A DNA stretch of 48,335 nucleotides from Rickettsiales bacterium (GCA_002724555.1 PBOZ01000011.1:1-48335), one strand, 5' to 3'; shown: positions 27,629-39,583, counted from the stretch's first letter. Numbers and translations are program-made. The notes: generated by a model from the letters alone, not told the origin.

Positions 27629-27649
27629 ACCGGCGCGAGCATCGCCGGT
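27629..27649. promoter_or_regulatory. 7-bp inverted repeat between acyl-CoA dehydrogenase gene and hemB
   Basis: ACCGGCG (27629-27635) pairs with CGCCGGT (27643-27649) around a 7-nt loop. It lies in the 244-bp divergent gap, about 80 nt from the dehydrogenase start. No T run follows on either strand, so it is more likely an operator or a leader hairpin of the valine operon than a terminator. Confidence 0.4.
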
Positions 27650-27759
27650 CGAGCATACACACAAAGCCCTTACACTAAGCCAGCCGAAGTATGAGCTTCA
27701 AAAACTTAACTTTCCCTGCGACACTGCCGCCCGTTGCCCCCGCCCCAACCACAGCGTAA

Positions 27760-29856
<2,097 letters not shown>

Positions 29857-29947
29857 AACTACAATTTAGCGTAATTTATCCATTCCTTCCTAGCGCTTAG
29901 CGCCAGGCTCCGCCATAGCCCACTTGCGGCCAGGGGCGGAAGTAAAG

Positions 29948-30796
29948 CTATTCGTTCAACCAATCTCTAACGATTGCAATTTGATCAGCCGCCATCAGCG
30001 CGGGCGCATGGCCACAGTTGGGAACTTCGACCAGCTCAGCCTTTGGACCGCGCGCCGTCATTGCATTCGCGTGTTCCTTTCTCAGTAAATCCGACGTTTC
30101 GCCCCGAATTACTAAAGTCGGACATTGGATAGCGTCCCAGAAGCTCCACATATTAACGTCATCGAGTGGTCCTGTCCGAAAATTGTCACCAATCGCCGGA
30201 TCGTAGGCCAGCGCTAACTTGCCGCCTTCGAATTCATGGTAGCTGGTATCCGCCATATGTCGCCACTGTCCATCAGTGAGGTTACCGAAGGTCGCATGAA
30301 CATCCCTGAGATAGACTTCTAATGCATTTAAGTCCACAAATTCAGGGGCATTGCCGGTATAGCTTGCAATTCGCTCCAACGCCGCTTTTGGCAGAAATGG
30401 TCCAACGTCGTTTACGATCAGGCGCTTAATTGGGTTACCAGGAACCGCCGCCATCAACATTCCTAAAATACCACCCATAGACGTGCCGAGCCAATCGACC
30501 TCACACACGCCTGCCTTAGCAAGTAACGTGGCCAAGTCCGCCAGATAGTTAGAGTTGAGGTACTCAGCCCCACTCTGCAACCAGTCGCTCTTCCCGCGCC
30601 CCGCTATATCGGGACAAATGATCCGGTAGTCGTCTTCCAATGCAGAGGCCAAGACGTCAAAATCGCGGCCGTTCCGGGTCAATCCGTGAACGCAAATCAG
30701 GGTGCGTGTGGCCTCTGGCGATCCCCATTCCGTATAAGCGAGCCGGTGGAATTTCTTTCTGCCCAAACATTGAACAGATCTTTCCTTCATCGACAT
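29948..30796 (-). CDS. Alpha/beta hydrolase
   Basis: A 282-residue alpha/beta-fold hydrolase. It has CVHGLTRNGRDFD near the oxyanion hole, DIAGRGKSDWL, the nucleophile elbow GTSMGG with S106 and the terminal histidine in PNCGHAPAL. The frame is open to 30853, but AGGAG lies 6 nt before the ATG at 30796 and the domain begins there, so I chose that start. It resembles C-C bond hydrolases and esterases, and the substrate is not identifiable. It is divergent from the GMC oxidoreductase gene across 86 nt. Confidence 0.85.
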   Translation of the reverse strand: MSMKERSVQCLGRKKFHRLAYTEWGSPEATRTLICVHGLTRNGRDFDVLASALEDDYRIICPDIAGRGKSDWLQSGAEYLNSNYLADLATLLAKAGVCEVDWLGTSMGGILGMLMAAVPGNPIKRLIVNDVGPFLPKAALERIASYTGNAPEFVDLNALEVYLRDVHATFGNLTDGQWRHMADTSYHEFEGGKLALAYDPAIGDNFRTGPLDDVNMWSFWDAIQCPTLVIRGETSDLLRKEHANAMTARGPKAELVEVPNCGHAPALMAADQIAIVRDWLNE

Positions 30797-30882
30797 CTCG
30801 TGCTCCTGCGTTTTTGTTGCCATAGTCTTCCGGCAGATAATCGCTACCTTCATAGCGGCAACCTAACAAGGGGACAGGTTTA

Positions 30883-32493
30883 TTGGACAGTTTCGATTTC
30901 ATCGTTGTGGGTGCAGGATCGTCCGGCGCAGCCGTCGCCGCACGTCTTTCCGAATCCGGCCAATTCTCAGTTCTTCTCCTGGAAGCAGGTGGCAGGGACA
31001 ATCACCATTGGGTCCACATCCCTCTCGGGGTTGGCCGGCTACTCACCGACCCGAAATTCGTTTGGGGCTTCAATACCGAACCCGAGGCTGAACTCCACGA
31101 CCAAACGGTCTACTGGCCACGTGGCAAAATGCTTGGTGGCTCGAGTTCCGTCAATGGGATGCTGTATGTGCGGGGCGCGCCACATAAATATGACGAATGG
31201 CGGGACGGGAACGAACCCGGATGGGGCTACGAAGAATTGCTCCCCTATTTTCGTAAGATCGAGGACCGTCCCGAGAGCGATCACCCAGACCGGGGTCAAG
31301 GGGGGCCAATCCGCGTTTCGAGCGGTAATTACCGCGACCCGCTCTCTTACGCATTTCGCAACGCCTGTATCCAAATGGGTGTTGAGGCTAACGATGACTA
31401 CAACGTGAGGTACGAAGGCGTTAGCTGGCTGCAATATTCAACCCGGAACGGGCGACGCAACTCGACAGCCGTCGGATATCTCAAGCCGGCGCGGGGTCGT
31501 GATAATTTAAAAGTAGAAACCAACGCGCTGGCTGAACAGGTTATCTTTGAAGGCCGCCGCGCAGTTGGTCTGCGTTATCAGGCGAACGGGGTCTCGAAAG
31601 AAGTCCGCGCCCGTGGTGAGGTTATCCTTTCGGCCGGACCCATGAACTCCCCAAAGATCCTCGAACTCTCAGGCATCGGACAGGCAGCGCTGCTAAAGTC
31701 GCTCGGCATCAATATTTTGCACGAATTGCCTGGCGTCGGCGAAAACCTCACAGATCATTTACAGACACGGATTACATACGAAACCAATCAAAAGGTTACG
31801 ATCAATGATATTTTGAACAATCGAATTCGAGGTGCGATGGCGATGGCCCGGTATCTGATCAAGGGCGATGGTTTGATGTCGATCTCGTCGGCCACCATCC
31901 ACGCAATCATGCGCAGCCGTCCGGAACTTACTCATCCTGATGTAAAGCTGCAGATTATGTTGGTTTCAGGAAAAGACCGTTACGCCCGCAGCAAGAAAAT
32001 AAGCTCTGACCCTTTTTCCGGCTTCAATATAGGCGTTTTCCCCATTTACCCAAAGTCGCGTGGCTCGACCCATGCGCGCAGCGCCAACCCAACTGAACTA
32101 CCGATCATCCATGCAAATTACCTAAGCGAAGCGGAAGACCAACAGACTACGTTACGCGGTCTGCAGCTCGTCCGTAAAGTAGCCAAACAGCCTGCCATCA
32201 CACCTTATATTGTGCGTGAAGTCCGGCCTGGCCCAAAGGTGACAGACGGCGAAGAGTTACTCGATTATGCGCGACAAATTGGACAAACATCCTGGCATCC
32301 CATCAGCACCTGCCGAATGGGCCGGGGTGGCATGGATGTTGTAGACCATCAACTGAAGGTCTACGGCACGGAGAGGCTCCGTGTTATCGACAGCTCGATC
32401 ATGCCAAATATGCCAACGTCAAATACCAATGCGCCTTCCATCGTAATTGGTGAAAAGGGGGCGGATCTGGTCCTCGCAGACGCTAAGCGTTGA
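30883..32493 (+). CDS. GMC family FAD-dependent alcohol/choline dehydrogenase-like oxidoreductase
   Basis: A 536-residue flavoprotein of the glucose-methanol-choline family. The FAD motif is VVGAGSSGAAVAARL (8-22), GMC signature 1 lies in PRGKMLGGSSSVNGM and signature 2 in GPMNSPKILELSGIG. The catalytic pair is H472 (SWHPISTCRMG) and N516 (NTNAP). It oxidises an alcohol to an aldehyde or ketone; choline is possible, but no betaine aldehyde dehydrogenase is adjacent, so the substrate is open. The start is TTG with AAGGGG 9 nt upstream. It stands as a single-gene unit. Confidence 0.9.
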   Translation: MDSFDFIVVGAGSSGAAVAARLSESGQFSVLLLEAGGRDNHHWVHIPLGVGRLLTDPKFVWGFNTEPEAELHDQTVYWPRGKMLGGSSSVNGMLYVRGAPHKYDEWRDGNEPGWGYEELLPYFRKIEDRPESDHPDRGQGGPIRVSSGNYRDPLSYAFRNACIQMGVEANDDYNVRYEGVSWLQYSTRNGRRNSTAVGYLKPARGRDNLKVETNALAEQVIFEGRRAVGLRYQANGVSKEVRARGEVILSAGPMNSPKILELSGIGQAALLKSLGINILHELPGVGENLTDHLQTRITYETNQKVTINDILNNRIRGAMAMARYLIKGDGLMSISSATIHAIMRSRPELTHPDVKLQIMLVSGKDRYARSKKISSDPFSGFNIGVFPIYPKSRGSTHARSANPTELPIIHANYLSEAEDQQTTLRGLQLVRKVAKQPAITPYIVREVRPGPKVTDGEELLDYARQIGQTSWHPISTCRMGRGGMDVVDHQLKVYGTERLRVIDSSIMPNMPTSNTNAPSIVIGEKGADLVLADAKR

Positions 32494-32627
32494 TTTCGCT
32501 CGAAATAGGAGGCTTATGCCGATACAATCAATCAACACATTTTTAAAAGTGCGAGGCAGTCCGTTATCCCAGCACAAGAGATTGGTCCAAAGAATTTTCT
32601 TTTGAAGCGATAAAACCTCAATGCGCT

Positions 32628-35600
32628 TTATTCCGCCGCTGTTCGGCCGGCAGCACCGGCCAGTTGATGGGCTACCAACTGCGCGTAAAGACCACTCTTC
32701 GCCAGTAATTCATCGTGCGTCCCGCTTTCAATAACACGGCCTTCGTTGAGCGCCACAATCAGATCGGCATTACGGACCGTGGAAAGCCGATGCGCGATCA
32801 CAATCGTCGTTCGATCCGCCATCAACTCCTCAAGCGCTGCGCGCACCGCCTGCTCGTTTACTGCGTCAAGATGCGATGTCGCTTCGTCGAGAATTAACAC
32901 TGGCGCATCTTTCAAAAATGCACGGGCAATAGCGACCCGCTGGCGCTGCCCCCCCGAGAGGCTCATCCCCCGTTCACCCACCTTGGTATCCAATCCATCT
33001 GGCAATCCCCCTACGAATTCTTCAAGCGAGGCACGCACAACCGCCGCCATCAAAGTCGTTTCGTCGACATCAGGGTTAGCAATGAGGATGTTCGCACGAA
33101 GTGAATCGTTAAAGAGATAAGTATCCTGAGCAACCAGGGCCAGTTTGCTTCGAAGGTCGTCGAGCGCATAGTCCCTAAGGTCGTGCCCGCCAATCCGAAC
33201 AACTCCGCTTCCCGGGTCCCAAAATCGCATTAAGAGATGTGCGATTGTTGTCTTACCCGCACCGGATGAGCCAACAAGCGCAACAGTCTTCCCCGCGGGC
33301 ACCTCAAACCTGACGCCATGTAGGGCTTGGCGATTGCCGCCTTCGTACTGGAAGTCAACATCCTCAAGCACAATGGGTAAACCGCCACCGGACACATTAA
33401 GGGCCACGCCATTACCATCGGAGACCGGCACGGGCTCGTTATCAACGGCATAGAGACGACGGGTTGAACCGAGCGTATCGGCCAATTGACGGCTAACGTT
33501 CGAGATTTCGGAGATCGGCAAGAACGCAGCCATGGAAAGTAATGTCAGTAACGGCAAATAACCACTCTCGAGGCGACCACCTTCGACCATATACGCCCCG
33601 GCAATGACAACAGCTAGGCCACCCAATCCGGTCGCAACCTCGAGGAATGTCGTCTGCAAGGTGAGATCACGGAAGAAAGGTAATCGCACCGTGTGGTGGT
33701 TCTCTGTGCGCTCAATCAACTCATCGCGGCGCTCTGGGACGCGTTGAAAGGCGATGATTTCGCCGAGCCCTTGTATCGTGTCGACCGCATGGGCGTTGAG
33801 CTCGCCAAGAGCCTCCCTGGCCCTTGAGCCCATAATATCAACACGCTTGCGCAGAAAAAACGGACTTATTGCAACCAGAATCAGCAGAGGTGATAATGCA
33901 AATGCAAGTTCCCAACCGAAAAAAATCAAAACCCCAACTACTAAACTCGGGATGAGAATGGCGACAAACGCTGGGGCCACCGTATGAGCAAAGAAGTACT
34001 CCACGAGTTCAACATCATGCGTCGCCATAGCCACCATGTCCCCCGTTCGCCGACGCACCATATAGGCGGGCGCCAAGCGATCCAGCTTTTCGAATAGGGC
34101 AATTCGCATCTCAGCTAAAAGCCGGAAAGCCATATCGTGAGCAATCCAGGATTCAAACCAATGAAAGATACCGGCAACAGGCGCCAGGACCGCAAGCAGG
34201 ATCAAAAGATCAACAAAGGGCTCTCCCGTCTTCACCGCGCGCACCGTGAGCGCACTCACCACGCCGATACCGATAAAAGCAATTACTCGGGTCACGCCGA
34301 AGCCGAAGGTCAGAAAAAGTTTTCGTTTATACGGAATAATGTGCTTCATCAACTCTCGGGTAGCGCCCGCCCAACCAAGACCTTCGGCCTTCACTATGGC
34401 ATCTGTCGCTGCAAATTGCGCCTCTTCACAATAGGTCGGCACATCGATACTACCTATGTCTAATGATTTACCCGCACCAATTTCGATCCCACTCTCGGCA
34501 TTTTCTTCAGCCTGTGCCGCCATCAAGCGATGATACACGCCTCGTTGTAACATTAACTCGCTATGCGTGCCGGTCTCCATTACTTTGCCTTGATCCAAGA
34601 CCAAAATGCGGTCACAACCGATGATGCTTGACAGACGGTGTGCGAATATCAACGTCGTCCGCCCTTCCATAAGCCGGTCGAGTGCATCCTGAATAATTGC
34701 CTCATTCTCCGCGTCAACGGCGGACAATGCTTCATCGAGAATAAGGATTGGCGCGTCACGCAAAACCGCCCGAGCGATGGCAATTCTCTGGCGTTGGCCT
34801 CCTGACAGACGGATGCCACGCTCACCGATAACCGTCGCATAACCATTCGGTAATTTCTTTACAAAATTATGAGCATTCGCCGCCCGACAGGCAGCTTCGA
34901 TTTCGGCATCGGTCGCGTTGGGTTTCCCAACCCGAAGATTGTCTTCCACCGTGCCATGAAAAAGATAGGTATCTTGATTGACCACGGCGATTTGGCTGCG
35001 AATGTCCTCAAAAGGCAATTCGCGAAGATCATGGCCCCCGATCTTGATTGCCCCTTCACCTGGATCGTAAAAACGAAGCAACAGCCGCACAATCGACGAC
35101 TTGCCAGCTCCGCTTGATCCAACAAATCCAACACGCTCACCGGAACGTACCTCGAAATCAAGCCCTTCATGCGCCGCCCGTCGTCCACCCGGATAAGCGA
35201 AACTCACGCCTTCAAAGGTGACTGTTGGCGCAATTGTTCCCGCCGATACAGCACCAGCTTTTTCAGTAACTATGACCGGCGAGTCTAGCAGTTGAAATAT
35301 CGTTTGCGCTGACGCCTGAGCGACCATTCCGTTATGCATCAATGAGCGCATATCGCGAAGCGGTTTATAAACCTCGACACCCAGCATCAAAATTATGATC
35401 AATGGTGCCAAATCCATGCTGCCATCTGCAACCCGAAACGCTCCAAAAGCCAAGGTGGCGGCAGCGCCAACAGCAATACCAGTATCCGTAATACCGCGCG
35501 CCAGCGAGTTCGTCGCCAAAACCCACATAGTCGACTTAAAAAGGTCGTCCGCCTTATTTTTCAGCGTCTTTGCACGAGGAGTGCTTTGCCCGAAGGATTT

Positions 35601-36224
35601 CAAAGTTGCCAGACCTTGGACAGAATCCAAAAACTCGGCTGCAAAAGCTTTATAGGAACGCGATCGCGATAAGCTGTTCTTCTTGTCCCAATTGTGAAAA
35701 ACCTGGGGGGCAATCAGTGTTATTAGTGAGGCAACCAGCATTACCAACGCCATCCACAAATCGAGAAACACCACGACACCAAAAATCATCACGGGTGTAA
35801 GGGCTGATACGATTAGCTGCGGCAAGTACTGGCCGAAGTAGATTTCAAGCTGCTCAACCCCGTCAATCATCGCTAGAATTGCATCACCAGTGCGCTCCAA
35901 TCCAAAATGCGCCGGCCCCAATTGTGTTACTTTATCGAAGACTACTGTGCGAAGATGAAGTTGGACTTTTGCAGCTGTATTATGGGCTATCATGGTACGC
36001 AAGTACTCGAGCCATCCCCGCACAATCATGACCAAAGCGACGCCGGCGAAGGGCAGCAGTAGTTCATCCAGCGGAACACCCTTGAAAACTCGCGCAATCA
36101 GCCAACCAAGTAACGCTAAACGGGCAATACCAAACAGAACCGCAAGAATACCGATAGCGACGGCTCCATAAATCCGCCAACGGCATCCTTTTGTGTAGCT
36201 CCAAAGCCGAATGTCGAAATACAT
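32628..36224 (-). CDS. Fused CydDC-like ABC exporter (TMD-NBD-TMD-NBD)
   Basis: A single 1198-residue chain with two complete ABC exporter halves. Half 1 (about 1-590) has six helices and NBD1: Walker A GSSGAGKS (369-376), LSGGQ (473-477), Walker B to E498 and H529. Half 2 (about 620-1198) has NBD2: GSSGAGKT (985-992), LSGGQ (1089-1093), ILDEA from 1111 and H1145. Both ATP sites look competent. Half 1 has CydD-like features (YFGQYLPQL, EFLDSVQGLATLKSFGQ) and half 2 CydC-like ones. CydDC exports glutathione/cysteine and is needed for cytochrome bd, but CydDC is normally two genes beside cydAB, which are absent here. The substrate is therefore uncertain. It is a single-gene unit. Confidence 0.85.
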   Translation of the reverse strand: MYFDIRLWSYTKGCRWRIYGAVAIGILAVLFGIARLALLGWLIARVFKGVPLDELLLPFAGVALVMIVRGWLEYLRTMIAHNTAAKVQLHLRTVVFDKVTQLGPAHFGLERTGDAILAMIDGVEQLEIYFGQYLPQLIVSALTPVMIFGVVVFLDLWMALVMLVASLITLIAPQVFHNWDKKNSLSRSRSYKAFAAEFLDSVQGLATLKSFGQSTPRAKTLKNKADDLFKSTMWVLATNSLARGITDTGIAVGAAATLAFGAFRVADGSMDLAPLIIILMLGVEVYKPLRDMRSLMHNGMVAQASAQTIFQLLDSPVIVTEKAGAVSAGTIAPTVTFEGVSFAYPGGRRAAHEGLDFEVRSGERVGFVGSSGAGKSSIVRLLLRFYDPGEGAIKIGGHDLRELPFEDIRSQIAVVNQDTYLFHGTVEDNLRVGKPNATDAEIEAACRAANAHNFVKKLPNGYATVIGERGIRLSGGQRQRIAIARAVLRDAPILILDEALSAVDAENEAIIQDALDRLMEGRTTLIFAHRLSSIIGCDRILVLDQGKVMETGTHSELMLQRGVYHRLMAAQAEENAESGIEIGAGKSLDIGSIDVPTYCEEAQFAATDAIVKAEGLGWAGATRELMKHIIPYKRKLFLTFGFGVTRVIAFIGIGVVSALTVRAVKTGEPFVDLLILLAVLAPVAGIFHWFESWIAHDMAFRLLAEMRIALFEKLDRLAPAYMVRRRTGDMVAMATHDVELVEYFFAHTVAPAFVAILIPSLVVGVLIFFGWELAFALSPLLILVAISPFFLRKRVDIMGSRAREALGELNAHAVDTIQGLGEIIAFQRVPERRDELIERTENHHTVRLPFFRDLTLQTTFLEVATGLGGLAVVIAGAYMVEGGRLESGYLPLLTLLSMAAFLPISEISNVSRQLADTLGSTRRLYAVDNEPVPVSDGNGVALNVSGGGLPIVLEDVDFQYEGGNRQALHGVRFEVPAGKTVALVGSSGAGKTTIAHLLMRFWDPGSGVVRIGGHDLRDYALDDLRSKLALVAQDTYLFNDSLRANILIANPDVDETTLMAAVVRASLEEFVGGLPDGLDTKVGERGMSLSGGQRQRVAIARAFLKDAPVLILDEATSHLDAVNEQAVRAALEELMADRTTIVIAHRLSTVRNADLIVALNEGRVIESGTHDELLAKSGLYAQLVAHQLAGAAGRTAAE

Positions 36225-36644
36225 GTGCGTCTTATCCCATTCACGTCTCGTTATACACGCAAAAGCGGTTGATTTTCCGCGTCATCTTCTCTCGTGACTT
36301 CCCACCACCGCGTATCCTTAAGGCAAAAGTGATTATTATAAATATTAATAAGATCTATTCTTCCTCACCATACATATCCCGATTTTTTGCCGATTTTTTT
36401 TGAGTCCCTCTTCAATTCACGTTCCATAATTGGAGATTCATCAAAGTTTTTCATATGGAATTTCGCCAAAACTTTGAACGGGGATGACTTTATGGTTTAA
36501 CTCAAACCCACAAATAGCCAAATTTTGTAAACAACCCTGCAATTCATTAAGAACGTGCCGCAGCTGCTTGAACAAGCAGCCCGATATATAAGTAATTAAA
36601 AATAAAAAGCTTTAATCGGCGGACTGCAGTAAAGTGGGAGCACT
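36225..36644. other. 420-bp A+T-rich spacer between the ABC exporter and MBL genes
   Basis: No supported gene. The region is A+T-rich and holds two close copies of CGATTTTTT (near 36380-36400) and the inverted repeat at 36563-36580. Both outward-facing promoters must lie here. Short frames present have no ribosome binding site or recognisable protein content. Confidence 0.5.
36563..36580. promoter_or_regulatory. 8-bp inverted repeat GCTGCTTG-AA-CAAGCAGC upstream of the MBL gene
   Basis: Two perfect 8-bp arms with a 2-bp centre lie 65-82 nt before the ATG of the MBL-fold gene. The tiny loop makes an RNA hairpin unfavourable at the tip. A dimer-binding operator is the better explanation. Confidence 0.5.
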
Positions 36645-37394
36645 ATGACTGAAATAAATACGGTAACTTTCGCCGGCTCCGGCGACGCTTTCGGATCCGG
36701 AGGGCGTTTTAATTCCTGCTTTATTGTTGATGTAAAGGATTTCCGATACGCGATCGAGTTTGGCGCGACCTCTCTCGTCGCATTGCAACAAGCGGGTATA
36801 AAACACGCATCACTTGATGCTGTAATCTTTTCCCACATTCACGCCGATCATTGCTCAGGCATTCCCTCTATGCTCCTTGACGCCATGCTCGCCGCAAAAC
36901 GAACCAAACCGCTGATCATCGCAGGTCCAAGAGATACGGAAATACGCTTGCGAGAAATGATGGAGTCCATGCTACCCGGTAGCAATATTATGGTGCCAAA
37001 GTTTGAACTTACCTTTGTCGAATTAGAGCTGATGAGACCCAATGAGGTTGGCAGACATGCAGTGGTCACTCCTTTCCCCGCTAACCATACGCCAAAAACA
37101 CACCCGATGTCGCTACGTGTCGAAGCCGGTGGTAAGGTAGTCTCCTATACTGGGGACACTGCCTGGACCAAACATATTCCAAAAATCTCAAAAGGTGCCG
37201 ATCTGTTTATCTGCGAATCCTATTTTTACGAAAAGCCAATTCGCTTTCACATTAATTATCCAGACGTCAAAAAACATTGCGATGAGTTTCAGGCCAAACG
37301 AACGGTCTTAACGCACATGTCTTCGGAAATGCTGGCGATGGTCGACAAAATTCCTGAAGAATGCGCCTATGATGGATTTGTGGTAAAAATTTAG
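36645..37394 (+). CDS. MBL-fold metallohydrolase (RNase Z/arylsulfatase-like)
   Basis: A 249-residue metallo-beta-lactamase-fold protein. The metal motif is H64-I-H66-A-D68-H69, followed by a likely His in FPANHTPKT, Asp in YTGDTAW and His in VLTHMSSEM, so a two-metal site is complete. The start TVTFAGSGDAFGSGGRFNS resembles the RNase Z/AtsA group. It lacks the RNase Z exosite arm at this length, so tRNA maturation is not implied. The substrate is unknown. It ends 167 nt before the convergent aldo/keto reductase gene. Confidence 0.87.
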   Translation: MTEINTVTFAGSGDAFGSGGRFNSCFIVDVKDFRYAIEFGATSLVALQQAGIKHASLDAVIFSHIHADHCSGIPSMLLDAMLAAKRTKPLIIAGPRDTEIRLREMMESMLPGSNIMVPKFELTFVELELMRPNEVGRHAVVTPFPANHTPKTHPMSLRVEAGGKVVSYTGDTAWTKHIPKISKGADLFICESYFYEKPIRFHINYPDVKKHCDEFQAKRTVLTHMSSEMLAMVDKIPEECAYDGFVVKI

Positions 37395-37561
37395 AAATTC
37401 ATTCATTTATCAACATTCGTCGTGGACGCCTTGTCGCTGACCGGTGAATTGAAATTCTAACTCCGCATAAATCCACCTCACACCTACAGGGTGAGCGGCA
37501 ACCCAACTTTCTGACTTTCTTAACTTGGTGTGAGAAGTTGGATAATAAAATCCGCCACATT

Positions 37562-38527
37562 TTATGATTTTCTGGGTTCTGGTAAATCAAGGCCAACGCC
37601 TTCCAAATGCCCAAATAGTTCCTCAAGCTTTGCCAAATCTGCTTCAGGCAATGGGGGACCCAGGATCGATCCAATATTGGTGCGAATATGCTCTTCAATA
37701 CCACTGCCGAAGAGGATGACATCAGTGCCAGGCTCGTGGCGAGCATAACGGTAGGCGGCATCTATGATGCTTTTAGCTCCACCATCCTCATGAATCAGGA
37801 AACCCAAAGGATTTTCACTCTCAGAAAGCCACGTCGGCAGTTTACCTTCCGCCTCCAGCTTCTTAATGGTCTCTTCCAGACGGCCCGGTATGCTAAAGAT
37901 ACTGCGCACAACAAACATGATGGCCGTACCAATCCCGTTCCTCATGGTACCGGGAAAACAATTTCGCCGCGCAACTTGATGCATCATGTGAAAACCAAGC
38001 ATCACCACTTCCCAGATCGGATCCGCAGACGCTTTGACCAGCATCTCGCCAGCTGGATCGTTGGGTGGAGTTTCCGTAAGACCAAGGTGTCGGATTTTAC
38101 CCTTTTCCTTTTCGCGTAAGAGCACAGGCGCGAACTGCTCTCGAATGTGCTCGTATAAATTGGGAGGGACGGCATGAAACTGAAAAACATCAATATAATC
38201 AGTTTCAATCTCGCGAAGCGAATTATCGAGACTGGCAATTATATCTTCCACTGGCAGCAGTTCGCCATCTTTCCGAATAGTTGCCTTGGTCGCGACAATA
38301 ACTTCGTCGCGGGAGATCGATTTTATTGCCTCTCCGACAATCGCCTCTGTGCCATAGACAGCTGCAGTGTCGAGATAATTCACGCCTAGGTCCATCGCGA
38401 CCCGCACCAGCGCCACGGATTCTCGTTTTGAAAGGCCGCGTGTTTGGCCGAGCCGGCTGCCACCGCCGCAGCCCAATCCGGCGACGCTAGCCCGGATGCC
38501 TGTATTACCCAGTGTCGTATATTCCAC
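37562..38527 (-). CDS. Aldo/keto reductase
   Basis: A 321-residue NADPH-dependent oxidoreductase of the AKR superfamily. The catalytic tetrad D53, Y58, K81 and H118 is complete (LDTAAVYG, VATKA, FQFHAV), and the N-terminus LGNTGIRASVAGLGCGGGS is typical. The frame is open to 38659, but I chose the GTG at 38527 because AGAGGG lies 6 nt upstream and it gives the usual family start. It is divergent from the HpcH/HpaI aldolase gene across 154 bp, which suggests shared control. The carbonyl substrate is unknown. Confidence 0.88.
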   Translation of the reverse strand: MEYTTLGNTGIRASVAGLGCGGGSRLGQTRGLSKRESVALVRVAMDLGVNYLDTAAVYGTEAIVGEAIKSISRDEVIVATKATIRKDGELLPVEDIIASLDNSLREIETDYIDVFQFHAVPPNLYEHIREQFAPVLLREKEKGKIRHLGLTETPPNDPAGEMLVKASADPIWEVVMLGFHMMHQVARRNCFPGTMRNGIGTAIMFVVRSIFSIPGRLEETIKKLEAEGKLPTWLSESENPLGFLIHEDGGAKSIIDAAYRYARHEPGTDVILFGSGIEEHIRTNIGSILGPPLPEADLAKLEELFGHLEGVGLDLPEPRKS

Positions 38528-38681
38528 AGTAGTCCCTCTTTGAGCTGTATTTTTTATCTGAATTAAAACTAGTACGAATGAAGGGCTCGACACTTTGACA
38601 GAACGGATCAGTTTATAGCATTCGCTGAAGAATTTTTCGCTTAGACAATGGCGCGACAACTACTAATCCAAAGGAACGACC

Positions 38682-39449
38682 ATGCGACCGAACAAAATTA
38701 AGCAAAAATGGCGTGATGGAAAAAGCTGCACCATGGGGTGGCTTTCTGTATCACACTCTTTCTCTGCCGAAATGATGGCCCGCCAAGGGTTTGATTGTCT
38801 CTGTGTCGACTTGCAACATGGCACTTCTGAGATGGGCGATATCCTTCCTATGCTGCAAGCGATATCTCAGACTGAAACGGTTCCTGTCGTCCGGGTTGCA
38901 TGGAATGAGCCAGCCGCAATTATGAAGGCTCTCGATCTCGGTGCTTACGGCATCATTGTTCCTTTGGTTAACAACGCAGCAGAAGCAGCCCAGGCTGTGG
39001 CTGCATGCCGCTATCCGCCAGACGGGATGCGCTCATCGGGTCCAGTCCGCGCGGCACATTACGGCGGTGCGAACTACTTTAACGAGGCGAATAATGAGAT
39101 CATCGTTATGGCCATGATAGAGACGAAAGAAGGCATCGCCAATCTCGACGAAATTTGCGCGACGCCGGGTCTTGATGCTGTCTATATCGGTCCAGCAGAC
39201 TTGTCGTTTGCATTAGGCTTGCCACCTCAACCCGACAATCACGACCCGGTTCACCTCGCCACCTGTGACAAAATCCGCGACACTGCACACAAGCACGGTA
39301 TCAAAGCCGTCATGCATTGCGCCGGCGCCGAGTTTGCAGCTGGAGCCATCGCACGTGGCTTCGATATGGTCATGCTCACGTCAGACCTAAATTCTATGAT
39401 TGCTGGTGTACGGGCACAACTGGACAAATTTGCTGATATGACTTCGTGA
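38682..39449 (+). CDS. HpcH/HpaI family class II aldolase
   Basis: A 255-residue TIM-barrel aldolase that cleaves 2-keto-4-hydroxy acids to pyruvate (or oxaloacetate) and an aldehyde. Visible features are VDLQHG with catalytic-type H46, VVRVAWNEP with R71, the metal ligands E147 (AMIETKEG) and D173 (YIGPADLSFALG), and a loop SSGPVRAAHYGG. AAGGA lies 6 nt before the ATG. The best-known members act at the end of homoprotocatechuate or rhamnonate breakdown; the real substrate here is not identifiable. The divergent aldo/keto reductase and the nearby LigI-like hydrolase suggest an aromatic or sugar-acid pathway. Confidence 0.9.
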   Translation: MRPNKIKQKWRDGKSCTMGWLSVSHSFSAEMMARQGFDCLCVDLQHGTSEMGDILPMLQAISQTETVPVVRVAWNEPAAIMKALDLGAYGIIVPLVNNAAEAAQAVAACRYPPDGMRSSGPVRAAHYGGANYFNEANNEIIVMAMIETKEGIANLDEICATPGLDAVYIGPADLSFALGLPPQPDNHDPVHLATCDKIRDTAHKHGIKAVMHCAGAEFAAGAIARGFDMVMLTSDLNSMIAGVRAQLDKFADMTS

Positions 39450-39583
39450 TTTCTTTTCACACAACCGAAAACTAACTAGAAGCTCAGCGAAGTCGGTGTC
39501 ATTTTGGCAAAGGGAACTCAGTATATACTATTTGGATCAGGTCTCATTCCAAACTCGACGAAGGAAAAGAGTTCTCTTATCGA

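Noticed and set aside
30797-30853. Longer N-terminus of the alpha/beta hydrolase
   Set aside because: The added 19 residues look non-family and the AGGAG site is placed for the ATG at 30796.
36191-36403. 70-codon plus-strand frame after the ABC exporter start
   Set aside because: It begins antisense to the exporter gene, then runs through A+T-rich spacer; no ribosome binding site or protein-like content.
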